DNA of 48,764 nucleotides, taken from NCBI GenBank assembly GCA_900107185.1, contig FNPA01000017.1, positions 1 to 48,764 of the forward strand, written 5' to 3'. The stretch comes from Ruminococcaceae bacterium YAD3003 (GTDB lineage Bacteria > Bacillota > Clostridia > Saccharofermentanales > Saccharofermentanaceae). The notes beneath the pieces were generated by a model that was given only the letters and a program-made list of their open reading frames with translations, did no database searches and was not told the origin of the DNA. Numbering within the stretch: the first letter of the stretch is position 1; every line of letters starts with the position of its first letter. Below are positions 30,194-39,422 of the stretch, one piece after another. Both the position numbers and the translations under genes were made by a program.

Positions 30194-32470
30194 TTACTTA
30201 TTCTCGTCTATTACTGTCTGGATACGCTTTTCCATAACAGGTATTACGTCATCAAGAGATTTGCTTCCTGAGAAATAAGAGGCTGATTCTTCTCTTAATA
30301 TGATCTCTATATTGCCGCCGGCATTCATTCCCATATAAGGTGAAGACATCAGATCAATATACTTAGCGATCGTTTCCTTAGACAGTGGATTTGTGTTCGG
30401 GAGTCCGTCATCAGTAACTGATTCGTTGTAGTAGTTTAATTCTGATTCCGTAATTGTCATTAATGCTTTGCAGTTGATCGGGTTAGCATAATTGGTTTTG
30501 CATTGAGCCTCGTAAGACATTATGTACTTAACAAATTCGGCACATGCTTCAGGGTATTTAGAATCGGCCATTACACTTACGAATTCGGTTGAAACAGTTT
30601 GCGGACCTCTGCCGTCAGGTGAGGGGAGACCGTAAATTCCAAGACCTTCACCGTAGTCTTCATAGCAATCGATATAACGATCAAAACTATAAAAGGTACC
30701 GTAAACTGCGCCGAGTTTGCCTTCCAGATTAGCATTGTGTTCTTCAATACTGCTTACAACATCTGAAACCATGCTGTTATGACCTGTTTCATCAGGAACT
30801 TCGTTGTCGACACCATATTCATCGACAAATGAGATGAGTTGTCTGAAATTGTCGTTGTTAAGATCGACTTTGCCGTCTCTGATATACAAATCGCTCATCG
30901 TCAGAAACAGTTTCGTGAAGCATTCAGCTTTGCCCATTTTATAACCGGGTGTGTTGTACAACGGATCGGTTCCATTGCATATATCATCGACAAATTCCAG
31001 GTACTGCTCATAAGTAAATCCGACCTGGCCTTCAGGCACATTTACAGATGCGGTTATTATTCCTGATACCGAAATATCAAGAGGAACACGGTACAAAGAA
31101 TTACCGGTCATGGAAGCATCAATTGCATTGGTGAAGAATTCTTCCTTAAATGCTTCGCTGTTAATATCAAGATACGGAGCGAGATCGACATATTTGATGC
31201 TGTCTGATGGGTCAGCCTTAGGATTGCTGAGAATAAGAATATCAGCCTCTGTATCTATATATTCGCCTGAAGCATCGTAAGGAATAACGTATTTAACGAA
31301 GAAAGAAGCATTCTGTTCATTAAACAGCTTCATTGCATAGAAATCGGAATTACTGGGTTCTGCTCCGTCATCATTTGACAGAGTTAATACAGTCTTACCG
31401 GCATTGGGATTTGTATCGCATTTTGTAAGATGTACCAGTTCATAATCAAATGAGCCTAGCGAATTATAGATCTCATGGGCGAGGATAATTTCATCTCCCG
31501 AATCACTGATGAATAATAGCTGTGACTCAATCAGTTCATCCAAAGGCATATTGATATCAGAATACTCGCAGATTTTTGTGAGATCTCCTGTTTGCTCATT
31601 GACGAAATTGAAACCCGTAAGATCTCTTGAAATTGACTTGCCGGAGGCAGTATCGATCTGTGTGTCGAAGCTTCCCAACAGACCGGTAAGCTCCGTTGTT
31701 TCGCCCGTTTTCAGATTAAGAGAGGCATAAACCATCTCATAATCGTCATATCCAAACAGGATAATATTGTCTTCTGAACCTTGCAATATTCCATATAGAT
31801 CTACATATCTATTGAAGACATCGGAAGGATAAGTCTCATAAAAAGAACCGTCGGGAGACTCAACTGAAATAGTCTGTCCGTATTTTGGATTGATTATGCA
31901 GATAGTGTACCCGCCTGTTGTATACATGTTTGTAAGACGCAAAGGCTCGTCATATCGGTTGTATACAGGAGGAAGAGTAAAGAGTTCACCATTTAAGTAG
32001 TAGTCAACATATTTACCATTCTCGGTGTCCAGTGTAATCTCAAGTGTATTAAGTTTGCCGTCAGAGACCCATGCATTCACAAGGAACCTGTAATAGCCTT
32101 CCGGCGTAAAGTTTACATAATCCGTTTTCTCTATGAGTTCACCTTGTAAAGAGAGTTTCAGAATCGACTGCTCATAGTACTTCAAATAATCAGTATCTTT
32201 TAAATTGCGCTCTTCTTTTGGAATCTTCTTCGAAGCATCGACTGATACAAAGATGAATTCATCGTACGTTCCGATAGTATTAAAGGAAATATATTCATAA
32301 TCCTTCTTTGAATACAGATCAGATACCATAAAACTCTCGCACTCATACCATGGATCATCAGCCTTAATGACTTCATATTCTTTGTTTTTGGATGCACATG
32401 AAGCAAGAGGTGCCATTAATGACACTGCGAGAAATATGGAAATAATCTTGTCTCTTAAGCTGGTTTTCAT
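30194..32470 (-). CDS. Large lipoprotein with a solute-binding-like C-terminal domain
   Basis: About 758 aa from ATG 32470. The signal peptide MKTSLRDKIISIFLAVSLMA ends in a lipobox with Cys (LASC, then ASKNK), so the protein is lipid-anchored outside. Residues about 40-370 are beta-rich, with repeated strand patterns that could be a propeller. From about 370 the sequence resembles an ABC sugar-binding protein (DADILILSNPKADPSD, later YPEACAEFVKYIMSYEAQCK). No permease or ATPase gene of the sugar type is adjacent. The gene is divergent from the response regulator and has TATAAT exactly 6 bp before ATG with no Shine-Dalgarno, so its mRNA is probably leaderless. It may sense the signal of the adjacent two-component system. 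Confidence 0.75.
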   Translation of the reverse strand: MKTSLRDKIISIFLAVSLMAPLASCASKNKEYEVIKADDPWYECESFMVSDLYSKKDYEYISFNTIGTYDEFIFVSVDASKKIPKEERNLKDTDYLKYYEQSILKLSLQGELIEKTDYVNFTPEGYYRFLVNAWVSDGKLNTLEITLDTENGKYVDYYLNGELFTLPPVYNRYDEPLRLTNMYTTGGYTICIINPKYGQTISVESPDGSFYETYPSDVFNRYVDLYGILQGSEDNIILFGYDDYEMVYASLNLKTGETTELTGLLGSFDTQIDTASGKSISRDLTGFNFVNEQTGDLTKICEYSDINMPLDELIESQLLFISDSGDEIILAHEIYNSLGSFDYELVHLTKCDTNPNAGKTVLTLSNDDGAEPSNSDFYAMKLFNEQNASFFVKYVIPYDASGEYIDTEADILILSNPKADPSDSIKYVDLAPYLDINSEAFKEEFFTNAIDASMTGNSLYRVPLDISVSGIITASVNVPEGQVGFTYEQYLEFVDDICNGTDPLYNTPGYKMGKAECFTKLFLTMSDLYIRDGKVDLNNDNFRQLISFVDEYGVDNEVPDETGHNSMVSDVVSSIEEHNANLEGKLGAVYGTFYSFDRYIDCYEDYGEGLGIYGLPSPDGRGPQTVSTEFVSVMADSKYPEACAEFVKYIMSYEAQCKTNYANPINCKALMTITESELNYYNESVTDDGLPNTNPLSKETIAKYIDLMSSPYMGMNAGGNIEIILREESASYFSGSKSLDDVIPVMEKRIQTVIDENK

Positions 32471-32476
32471 AGATTC

Positions 32477-32482
32477 ATTATA
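32477..32482 (-). promoter_or_regulatory. -10 box of the lipoprotein gene, leaderless arrangement
   Basis: On the minus strand TATAAT (32482-32477) is followed by GAATCT and ATG 32470. The -35 at the expected place (CTATTT) is poor. Confidence 0.55.
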
Positions 32483-32536
32483 AATCAATATCACCGATAA
32501 AATAGTTAAGATACAGGTAACATTTGTGCCGTAACC

Positions 32537-32565
32537 TTGATTTGAAAAAGGTTTAGAAATAAGAT
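32537..32565 (+). promoter_or_regulatory. Promoter of the response-regulator operon, leaderless arrangement
   Basis: TTGATT (32537-32542), a 17-bp spacer and TAAGAT (32560-32565) end 6 bp before ATG 32572. No Shine-Dalgarno lies before the start. Confidence 0.65.
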
Positions 32566-32571
32566 TTTTAC

Positions 32572-33240
32572 ATGAGCAGAATACTTATTGTTGAAGATGA
32601 TGAAGATATCGGTGCAGTCCTTCAAAAAGAGCTGTTGAAGGATGGTTATGAGGTCCTGCGTGCTACAACGGGGACTGAAGGCCGTATAATGCTCGGTCAG
32701 AGTCCTGACCTGATCCTTATGGATCTTATGCTTCCCGGTCTGTCCGGAGAGGAACTCCTGACACATATTCCTGAAGATACGCCTGTAATAGCTGTAAGCG
32801 CGAGGTCTTCGATCGACGATAAGATATCTCTTTTGTCAAAAGGCTGTGTTGATTATATAACCAAACCTTTTGATATCAGGGAGCTCAAGGCGAGAGTTAC
32901 TGCAGCTCTCCGTACCACATCCCGAAAGGAACACCCTGGAAGGATCTCATGTGGTGAAATGCTGATAAATACAGATAAGCATGAGGTTACTATTGAAGGC
33001 AAAGAGTTAAAACTCACGAGGACCGAGTATGCAATATTGAAGATGCTGGCATCTGCCGGCGGACGTGTCATCTCCAAATCTGAACTGTTGGATCTTATTA
33101 AGAGTGAGACACCTGATTGTACTGACAGCTCGGTAAAGGTTCATATAAGTAATCTCAGGAAGAAAATAAAGACACTTACGGAAACAGAATATATAGAAGC
33201 AGTCTGGGGAATAGGGTTTAAGCTTAAAGGAGATCAGTGA
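32572..33240 (+). CDS. OmpR-family response regulator
   Basis: 222 aa. The receiver domain (about 1-115) has the acidic pair LIVEDDEDIG, the phosphorylated Asp in LILMDLMLPG, and the Lys in YITKPFD. The winged-helix DNA-binding domain (about 125-220) has LTRTEYAILKMLASAGGRVI and VKVHISNLRKKIK. Its kinase is the last gene of the operon (36091). It ends by 1-bp overlap (TGATG) with the ABC ATPase gene. ATG 32572 has no Shine-Dalgarno but lies at the expected transcription start. Confidence 0.95.
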   Translation: MSRILIVEDDEDIGAVLQKELLKDGYEVLRATTGTEGRIMLGQSPDLILMDLMLPGLSGEELLTHIPEDTPVIAVSARSSIDDKISLLSKGCVDYITKPFDIRELKARVTAALRTTSRKEHPGRISCGEMLINTDKHEVTIEGKELKLTRTEYAILKMLASAGGRVISKSELLDLIKSETPDCTDSSVKVHISNLRKKIKTLTETEYIEAVWGIGFKLKGDQ

Positions 33241-34157
33241 TGGAAAACGTAGTCTCTATAAACGGAATCAGTAAGAAATACGGTAAAGCGCTTGTTCTGG
33301 ATAACGTCTCTCTTGAGATACCCAAGGGATCTATTTTCGGACTTGTAGGAAGAAACGGTGCAGGAAAGACTACACTTATGAGGATCATTACGGGTCTGTC
33401 TGAACCTACGTCAGGTTCTTATTCCATCAGCGGTGTATCAAGTAGCAATAAGAACATCTTGAGTGTAAGAAGAAGGATGGGTTCAATTATCGAGAGCCCC
33501 GCTGTTTTTAGGAATCTGTCTGCCTATGACAATTTAAAACTGCAATACATTAATCTCGGAATGACTTCTTTCGATAGTATTCCTGAACTGTTGGAACTGG
33601 TCGAATTAAAAGATACCGGAAGAAAGACAGCAGGCAAGTTCTCTTTAGGTATGAGACAGAGACTCGGAATTGCCGTGGCATTATGCGGTAATCCCGATAT
33701 TCTTATTCTGGACGAACCTATTAACGGTCTTGACCCGCAGGGCATTATCCAGATGAGAGAGATTCTTTTGAAGGTAAACAGAGAAAAACATACAACAATT
33801 CTTATTTCAAGTCATATCCTCGAAGAATTGTCAAAACTCGCGACACATTATGCCTTTATTGAGGGTGGAAAGATCCTTCAGACTCTGAGCAGTGAGGAAC
33901 TCATGAGCAAAGTCAGGAAGTCCTCAAGAATTAAAGTATCAGGAACAGAATCGTTATGTCCCGTATTTGACCGCGAAAAGATCGATTACAAACTGGAAGG
34001 AGAAGATACTATAGATATCTTTACTGATATTGCCGCCTCAAAGATTGTGTCTCTTGCAAATGAAGCGGGAGTTGAAGTTATTTCAATCAATGAGAACAAC
34101 GAGAGTCTCGAAGGATACTTCATGAACCTTGTAGCACGGAAGGAAGGACTCGCATGA
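33240..34157 (+). CDS. ABC transporter ATP-binding protein
   Basis: About 305 aa from ATG 33240. Walker A GRNGAGKTT, Q loop, signature FSLGMRQR, Walker B ILILDEPINGLD and H loop SSHIL are intact. The C-terminal 80 residues are the extra domain typical of BcrA/LanF-type ATPases. Together with the two short permeases it forms an exporter or flippase like those conferring bacitracin or lantibiotic resistance. AAAGGAG lies before the start; the 1-bp overlap with the regulator and 4-bp overlap with the permease indicate coupled translation. Confidence 0.94.
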   Translation: MENVVSINGISKKYGKALVLDNVSLEIPKGSIFGLVGRNGAGKTTLMRIITGLSEPTSGSYSISGVSSSNKNILSVRRRMGSIIESPAVFRNLSAYDNLKLQYINLGMTSFDSIPELLELVELKDTGRKTAGKFSLGMRQRLGIAVALCGNPDILILDEPINGLDPQGIIQMREILLKVNREKHTTILISSHILEELSKLATHYAFIEGGKILQTLSSEELMSKVRKSSRIKVSGTESLCPVFDREKIDYKLEGEDTIDIFTDIAASKIVSLANEAGVEVISINENNESLEGYFMNLVARKEGLA

Positions 34158-34987
34158 AATGCGCTCTGAACTCAGCCTTTTTCCGTTTCTTCAGAACTAA
34201 AGCATTTCTTTTAGTTCTGATTATCTCTTTGATCATTGGTGCAGGGATTATTTTTGATACCTGCACATATGTCATTTCCACGTCTGTTTTCGGCAGACCG
34301 AGAGCAATCGCCAATGATTTCCTCGCATATTGCATTGCAAAACTGGCGGTAGTAATTCCTGTTGCCGGAGCTGTTTTCTGCACTGCTTTTACAGGTTCAG
34401 ATATATCGTACCGTTCGATTAATAATAAGATTTCCACTGGAATAAATAAAGTACATATATATCTTGCAGATTATATTGTTACTGTGATTGCCTTAGTTAT
34501 GTCTAGTGTAATTAATCTATTAATGTTTTATGCTTTTGCGAAATTTGTTCCGCAAAGAAGTTATATTAAGATAAACAGCATGATTACCGGATTGGTATTG
34601 AAGTCTTTTATTATCTGCCTTGCTTATGTTTCTTTGTATCTTTTGTTCCAATATTTCATAAGCAGAAAAATGCTTGCTATCATCATGTCACTAATGCTGA
34701 TTCCGGCTGTTTATATGGGTACTTTCTTATTTGAGGGCATTCTTGAGGAGCCGTACAGAAAATCAGTTAAAAATGAACAGACTGAACAGGTTGAGTGGGA
34801 ACTCAATTCTAAATACGTCGGAGGTACAACCAGAGAAGTGATCGATTATGTATATAAGTCGAGCATTTTCTATGTTATGGATTCTGAGGATTTCACATGT
34901 GATAACTCTTATGCCGTCGCCGGCTCTGTTATCGCTTTATCTTCTGCGTTAGGGCTTGTTGCAGTTAACAAGAAGGAGTACACATAA
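34154..34987 (+). CDS. ABC-2 permease (LanE/LanG-like), first subunit
   Basis: 277 aa, about six membrane helices, with an extracellular loop (about 195-240: EEPYRKSVKNEQTEQVEWEL) before the last helix. Small permeases of this shape work as heterodimers with the ATPase before them. The start overlaps the ATPase gene (ATGA) and the stop overlaps the next permease (TAATG). No other function is suggested by the sequence. The substrate is unknown; the co-operonic two-component system points to an antimicrobial peptide or another envelope stress signal. Confidence 0.82.
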   Translation: MKCALNSAFFRFFRTKAFLLVLIISLIIGAGIIFDTCTYVISTSVFGRPRAIANDFLAYCIAKLAVVIPVAGAVFCTAFTGSDISYRSINNKISTGINKVHIYLADYIVTVIALVMSSVINLLMFYAFAKFVPQRSYIKINSMITGLVLKSFIICLAYVSLYLLFQYFISRKMLAIIMSLMLIPAVYMGTFLFEGILEEPYRKSVKNEQTEQVEWELNSKYVGGTTREVIDYVYKSSIFYVMDSEDFTCDNSYAVAGSVIALSSALGLVAVNKKEYT

Positions 34988-36057
34988 TGAAAAAGATACT
35001 TACGGGAATATTATTCCGGTTCTTTAGAAGTATCGAGACATGGGTGCTCGTGGTTTTGTTGTTGGTTGCAACTTCTTATATAAGTTATGTAGAGTACGTG
35101 AATACCAACAATGAGTTTATATCTGATCATTCATTGACGAGGTATGAAGAGCTCGATGTTACCGTTTACGATGTATATGCATTCGGTTGTGAGACCCTTC
35201 CTGAAGATACATTTAATACTTTATTGGGAGAAAATGTCTGTGTATTTGATGAGTCAAAGCTAGTGTTCAGCATTCTTAATGACATTCCCATGGTTCCGGT
35301 AATCCTGATGGCGATTTTTATTCCTGTCTTTTTCGGAAGATTATTCAGTGACGGAACTATAAAGAACCTAATCTCGAGTGGACATAGCAGAAGCAGGATC
35401 TATTTAGCATCTATGCTGTTCAGTTTTGTTTTGAATTTCATTGCTTTGGTGTTGAATACTTCTGTTTATGCCATTTGGTGTCTTATCATAAAATGGCATC
35501 CACCGGTATATCTTCCGGTTATTCTTGTTATGCTACTTATTGATCTGCTGTTTTCTTTTACGATTTCTTCCTGGTGTCTGGCAGTTTTGTTTATCAGCAA
35601 AAAGAGGACTCTGGCTTTTGTAGCAAGTTTCCTTCTGGCAATGTCAATGTTTATTTATCCGACAGCGGTACCTGAGACAATTTTGCTTATGACGGAAAGT
35701 ATTAATGTCGAGAGTGAAGATCTCGAAATGATCAGGAAGGCAAATGAAGAAGCACCTTATGCATTGGAAGAATACTTTGATCTGTCACAGTTTTCTCCCA
35801 AATACAGATATAAGGGAGAAACGCTCAGTATTACCATGGACAGTTCGTTGCCTGATGGTGTCAGGAATGCATTACTGTTCTGGATCTACAGTGATCCGGC
35901 ACTGATCATGCACTTCGGAGAGTCTATGTCATCATTCTCTCCTTATGTCTTTTACAGAGACGGTCTGATGACAATTAATGTAGCAAGTAATGTTATCTGG
36001 ATATTTGCAGGCAACTTACTGGGTGTGGCATTATTTAAGAAGCGGGAAATCAAGTAA
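34987..36057 (+). CDS. ABC-2 permease, second subunit
   Basis: 356 aa, about six membrane helices (first at about 15-33; later ones between 105 and 230 and at the C-terminal end). Two large outside segments, about 40-100 and 235-320, are rich in Asp/Glu. The pattern FFGRLFSDGTIKNLISSGHSRSRIY in the middle is typical of ABC-2 permeases related to LanG and YthQ. TAATG overlap with the first permease. It is longer than its partner, so the pair is asymmetric. Confidence 0.82.
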   Translation: MKKILTGILFRFFRSIETWVLVVLLLVATSYISYVEYVNTNNEFISDHSLTRYEELDVTVYDVYAFGCETLPEDTFNTLLGENVCVFDESKLVFSILNDIPMVPVILMAIFIPVFFGRLFSDGTIKNLISSGHSRSRIYLASMLFSFVLNFIALVLNTSVYAIWCLIIKWHPPVYLPVILVMLLIDLLFSFTISSWCLAVLFISKKRTLAFVASFLLAMSMFIYPTAVPETILLMTESINVESEDLEMIRKANEEAPYALEEYFDLSQFSPKYRYKGETLSITMDSSLPDGVRNALLFWIYSDPALIMHFGESMSSFSPYVFYRDGLMTINVASNVIWIFAGNLLGVALFKKREIK

Positions 36058-36090
36058 TAGGTTTCCTGGTGTAATATTGTTCATATCGAA

Positions 36091-37017
36091 ATGGAAAATA
36101 CAGCGTTGAAGATTCTTATACTTCTTTGTATAGTTCTTGTTATTGCACTTGTTGTAGCGGTCGTAAAGATCGTGCTGCTGAGACGCGGGTTTGATGAGTT
36201 GACCGAAAATATCGAAGATCAGGTTAACGGAAAGACACAGGTTCCCGTTACTCTTACCACAACTGATCCTCATGCCAAAAAGACAGCCGAGACTCTTAAC
36301 AGGGAATTAAATAAGCTTCATCAGGAGAGAAATGAGTACATAGAAGGAAACCGTAAGGTGTCGGAAGCGGTAACGTCCATTTCTCATGACATCAGGACTC
36401 CGCTTACGGCAATTAATTCCTATCTGGATCTCATTGAAGATGAGGAAGATGAAGAAATAAAAAAACAGTATCTCGAGAGAATAAAGAACCGGACATTATC
36501 TTTGGGTGAACTGGCGGATGAACTCTTTAAATACAGCACTTCAACCGATCAGGCAAAATATCCTGTTTCTGAGAAGACCTCTTCGACAGAAACGATAGAT
36601 GTATGCCGCGTTCTTGAAGAATGTATGCTCTCATTCTATGCAGCTTTTACAGACAGGGGAATAGAACCTCAGATTGAAATACCCGAGCACCCTGTTTATG
36701 TTGAGTGTGATATGAAGAGTGCGAACCGTATTTTCGAGAATATCATCAGCAATGCTCTGAAATATGCAGATAACGCATTTGTTGTAAAACTCGATGACAG
36801 TGCAACAGCAACATTCAGTAATCCCGCTCCGGATCTTACGCCAGTATCTGCAGCTAAGCTTTTTGACAGATACTTTACTGTTAAAGAGGGCAGTGAATCT
36901 ACAGGATTGGGATTTTCTATTGCCAAAGAACTCATTACCAGAAATGACGGTTCAATAGATGCGGATCTGGTTGATGGAGTTTTATCGATTACTGTCAGCT
37001 TCAAAAAACAGGATTAA
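36091..37017 (+). CDS. Sensor histidine kinase
   Basis: 308 aa. One N-terminal helix (about 6-28) anchors the protein and there is no extracellular sensor domain, as in intramembrane-sensing kinases that listen to an ABC partner. The phosphoacceptor is in SISHDIRTPLTAINSYLDL; the ATPase domain has RIFENIISNALKYA (N box) and STGLGFSIAKELI (G2 box). ATG 36091 lies 33 bp after the permease stop and has no clear Shine-Dalgarno; a TAATAT is seen at 36072-36077. Last gene of the operon. The order regulator-ATPase-permease-permease-kinase is a known arrangement. Confidence 0.9.
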   Translation: MENTALKILILLCIVLVIALVVAVVKIVLLRRGFDELTENIEDQVNGKTQVPVTLTTTDPHAKKTAETLNRELNKLHQERNEYIEGNRKVSEAVTSISHDIRTPLTAINSYLDLIEDEEDEEIKKQYLERIKNRTLSLGELADELFKYSTSTDQAKYPVSEKTSSTETIDVCRVLEECMLSFYAAFTDRGIEPQIEIPEHPVYVECDMKSANRIFENIISNALKYADNAFVVKLDDSATATFSNPAPDLTPVSAAKLFDRYFTVKEGSESTGLGFSIAKELITRNDGSIDADLVDGVLSITVSFKKQD

Positions 37018-37078
37018 TCAAATATATAAGATGTTTTCTCAAATGCCGAGGTTTTCTCACAAGATTTAAGACCTTGTT

Positions 37079-37087
37079 TGTTATAAT
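37079..37087 (+). promoter_or_regulatory. Extended -10 promoter of the transglutaminase-like lipoprotein gene
   Basis: TGTTATAAT is a perfect TGn extended -10; the -35 is poor. The start near 37094 leaves about 15 nt with GGAGG before ATG 37109. Confidence 0.6.
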
Positions 37088-37108
37088 CCTCCGGTGGAGG
37101 AAATAGGA

Positions 37109-38185
37109 ATGAAAGGTATTAAGTTAATCAGCGCCCTTATGGTTGCAGCGGTTGTTATATCCGGATGCAGTACTAATAAGGATACTGATATTTCTGTTGA
37201 TGATTTACAGCCGGAAACTACGGATATTACTACAGAGAGTGAGACTACATATATCCGGATCACTTCGTCAGAAACGCAGCCTGCCACGTATGAATTCAAT
37301 CCTCACGTTTATTCATCAACGCTGGCTGTGGAGATTCCACAAGACTATTGGGATTCCTTTTACAATATGTGTGATGCGTTAAGAGCAGGTGAGTCCACAT
37401 TCAGCTGCTCCAGTCAGGAAGCATACGATTTCTGCATGAAGGACAGTACTACTGCCAATTTGTTTCCGGCAGCATGCCTGAAGATATCCGGTGAAAGTAA
37501 TGACGGTACTACCCCTTATGAGAATGGAGTAGGAAGAATTTACTACAAGATGCCGGTTGAGGATTTTGTAGTAAGACAGGCAGAATTCGAAAATCTTATT
37601 ACAGACATTCTTAACAGTACGCTCGAAAACGATGACACTGACTTTGAGAAGTGCTTAAAACTCTATCTCTATATAGCCGAAAACTACGATTACGAAGATG
37701 ATGACGGGGAACTCACCGGTGAATGTTCCTTTTACCAAACCTTTATGACCAAAAAGGGCATTTGTGTTGATTATGGTGCAGTTTATGGTTATCTGTTGCT
37801 GCAGGTTGGAATTGATGCTTTGGATGTAGGTTGTTTCGAACCTGATATGTGTCATGCATGGACTTATGTTGTCCTTAACGGGCAGGGTTATCACGTTGAT
37901 ACTACATGGGCATTATCTTCCTGTTATGGTATGCAGGAAGTATATCTGGATTATTTCCTTATGAGCGATGAAGACAGAAACGAGGACGGATGCCTCGTCA
38001 GAGATCTTACGATGCAGGCCCTTCCGCAGTTTTTCTTAAGCAATTCGAATATCAAGCTGTCTGCAACGGATGAGACGTATTCATTTCCCGATTTTTCGAC
38101 ATTCGTATCTCTGGATGAGGAGAATAAGATCCTCTACTACAAAGATATGTATGGCCAGATGTATGAGATGAATTACGATATCTGA
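37109..38185 (+). CDS. Transglutaminase-like lipoprotein
   Basis: 358 aa from ATG 37109 (GGAGG 9 nt upstream). The signal peptide ends in the lipobox VISGC, followed by a Ser/Thr/Asp-rich linker (about 25-60). The C-terminal part contains a transglutaminase/protease-like core with the triad in KGICVDYGA (Cys), DMCHAWTYV (His) and GYHVDTTWA (Asp). Such extracellular proteins can act as peptidases, cross-link proteins or modify the wall; which applies is unknown. It is convergent with the YhaM-like gene, whose stop is 12 bp away. It is the first gene after the kinase and has its own promoter, so it is probably independent. Confidence 0.85.
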   Translation: MKGIKLISALMVAAVVISGCSTNKDTDISVDDLQPETTDITTESETTYIRITSSETQPATYEFNPHVYSSTLAVEIPQDYWDSFYNMCDALRAGESTFSCSSQEAYDFCMKDSTTANLFPAACLKISGESNDGTTPYENGVGRIYYKMPVEDFVVRQAEFENLITDILNSTLENDDTDFEKCLKLYLYIAENYDYEDDDGELTGECSFYQTFMTKKGICVDYGAVYGYLLLQVGIDALDVGCFEPDMCHAWTYVVLNGQGYHVDTTWALSSCYGMQEVYLDYFLMSDEDRNEDGCLVRDLTMQALPQFFLSNSNIKLSATDETYSFPDFSTFVSLDEENKILYYKDMYGQMYEMNYDI

Positions 38186-38197
38186 TCGATCCGGTTT

Positions 38198-39229
38198 TCA
38201 GTTGTAATTGCTGAATGAGTTCTTATAGATGACCGCTTTGCCTTCGCCTGCTATACCGAAAATAGGATCGCTGGAAGATCCCGGATGCATATCTGCAAAG
38301 TTCTCTTCATACATATACATACGGGAATCGATCATGTCGAGCTCGTGAAGGATCATAGCCTCGGGAGTAGATGGAACTCTGATAGCGCCCCATTCAGGCT
38401 GGCCGTGGTGTGATGCGATCATATGCTTAACCATAGTGATCTGCTCACCGTTATATGTTGAGATGCCTTTAGCCTGATTCTGTTTCCATACCTCTTTGTC
38501 GATCATCTCTATGCCGAGCATTAAATGTCCGCAGAGATTGCCCATGTCGGTGTATGTTGCTATGCCCGTGTCAGATGTTTTCATCTCAAAGAGCTTTCCG
38601 ATGTCATGAAGAGCAGTGCCGCAAACGAGGAGTTCACGGTCTAAGAGTGTATATACCTCGCAAACTTTATAAGCGGAGAGAAGCATTCTGTATGTGTGGT
38701 ATGCGAGTCCGCCGTAGATGTTGTGATGCATTGTTTTTGCTGCTGAAGACTTTGTGAATGCCTTGATGTTGTTGCCAATCAGTCTTACAGCCAGAGCGGT
38801 AAGCGAGAAATCATCAGCAGGGACATCTGTAGTTGTAAGGTCATAAGGCCTGCCTGAAGACTGTTTGATCAGGGAAATGATATCTCTTACGAGCTCCTCG
38901 GGTTCGATCGGAGGCATCTTAACCAGCTGCTTTAACTCCTCTTCAGGGAGCTTAACGGGATTGATATTAGTGATCTTGTAGCTTCTGTTACCCTTATAAT
39001 CCGTTACTTCGAGAGTGATAAGGGCAGTAGAGCCTTCCTCAATACCGATAGCGTTTAAATCTTTTTTAGTGGAATCAAACATCAATGCCGAGATACTCTC
39101 TTCACCGTCGCTGATGGTGACCTTAAGCATTGGCTTATTGTTTGCTGTGTTTGTTTGATTAATGGAAGAAACAACGATATCGGTTTCATAAGTGCCGAGA
39201 TCCATAGTGTTGAATTTAATAACAGACAT
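38198..39229 (-). CDS. YhaM-like OB-fold/HD 3'-5' exoribonuclease
   Basis: 343 aa. Residues about 12-95 form an OB fold (TYETDIVVSSINQTNTANNK, then SALMFDSTKKDL). The HD domain (about 160-310) has MHHNIYGGLAYHTYRM, GTALHDIGKL (the HD pair), GHLMLGIEMI and VKHMIASHHGQPEWGA. This order is that of YhaM, a 3'-5' exoribonuclease of Bacillota. The start ATG 39229 has AGGAG 8 nt upstream. It is a single gene, divergent from the HAD gene and convergent with the lipoprotein gene. Confidence 0.88.
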   Translation of the reverse strand: MSVIKFNTMDLGTYETDIVVSSINQTNTANNKPMLKVTISDGEESISALMFDSTKKDLNAIGIEEGSTALITLEVTDYKGNRSYKITNINPVKLPEEELKQLVKMPPIEPEELVRDIISLIKQSSGRPYDLTTTDVPADDFSLTALAVRLIGNNIKAFTKSSAAKTMHHNIYGGLAYHTYRMLLSAYKVCEVYTLLDRELLVCGTALHDIGKLFEMKTSDTGIATYTDMGNLCGHLMLGIEMIDKEVWKQNQAKGISTYNGEQITMVKHMIASHHGQPEWGAIRVPSTPEAMILHELDMIDSRMYMYEENFADMHPGSSSDPIFGIAGEGKAVIYKNSFSNYN

Positions 39230-39422
39230 AAAATACTCCTGATTTCTTATTATTTTAAACTCAATGTTAGCAATAAATCCGGCTTAATTCTACAATTTGA
39301 TTCTTGATTAAGAATAGTAGAGTGATATATATATGCTAATTGTCCTAAAATTTTACCTATACAATTAGTAGGAAAATGATAATATATCTTAAAACTTTCG
39401 AAAGGGCTTAGTTTAAGGCGTT

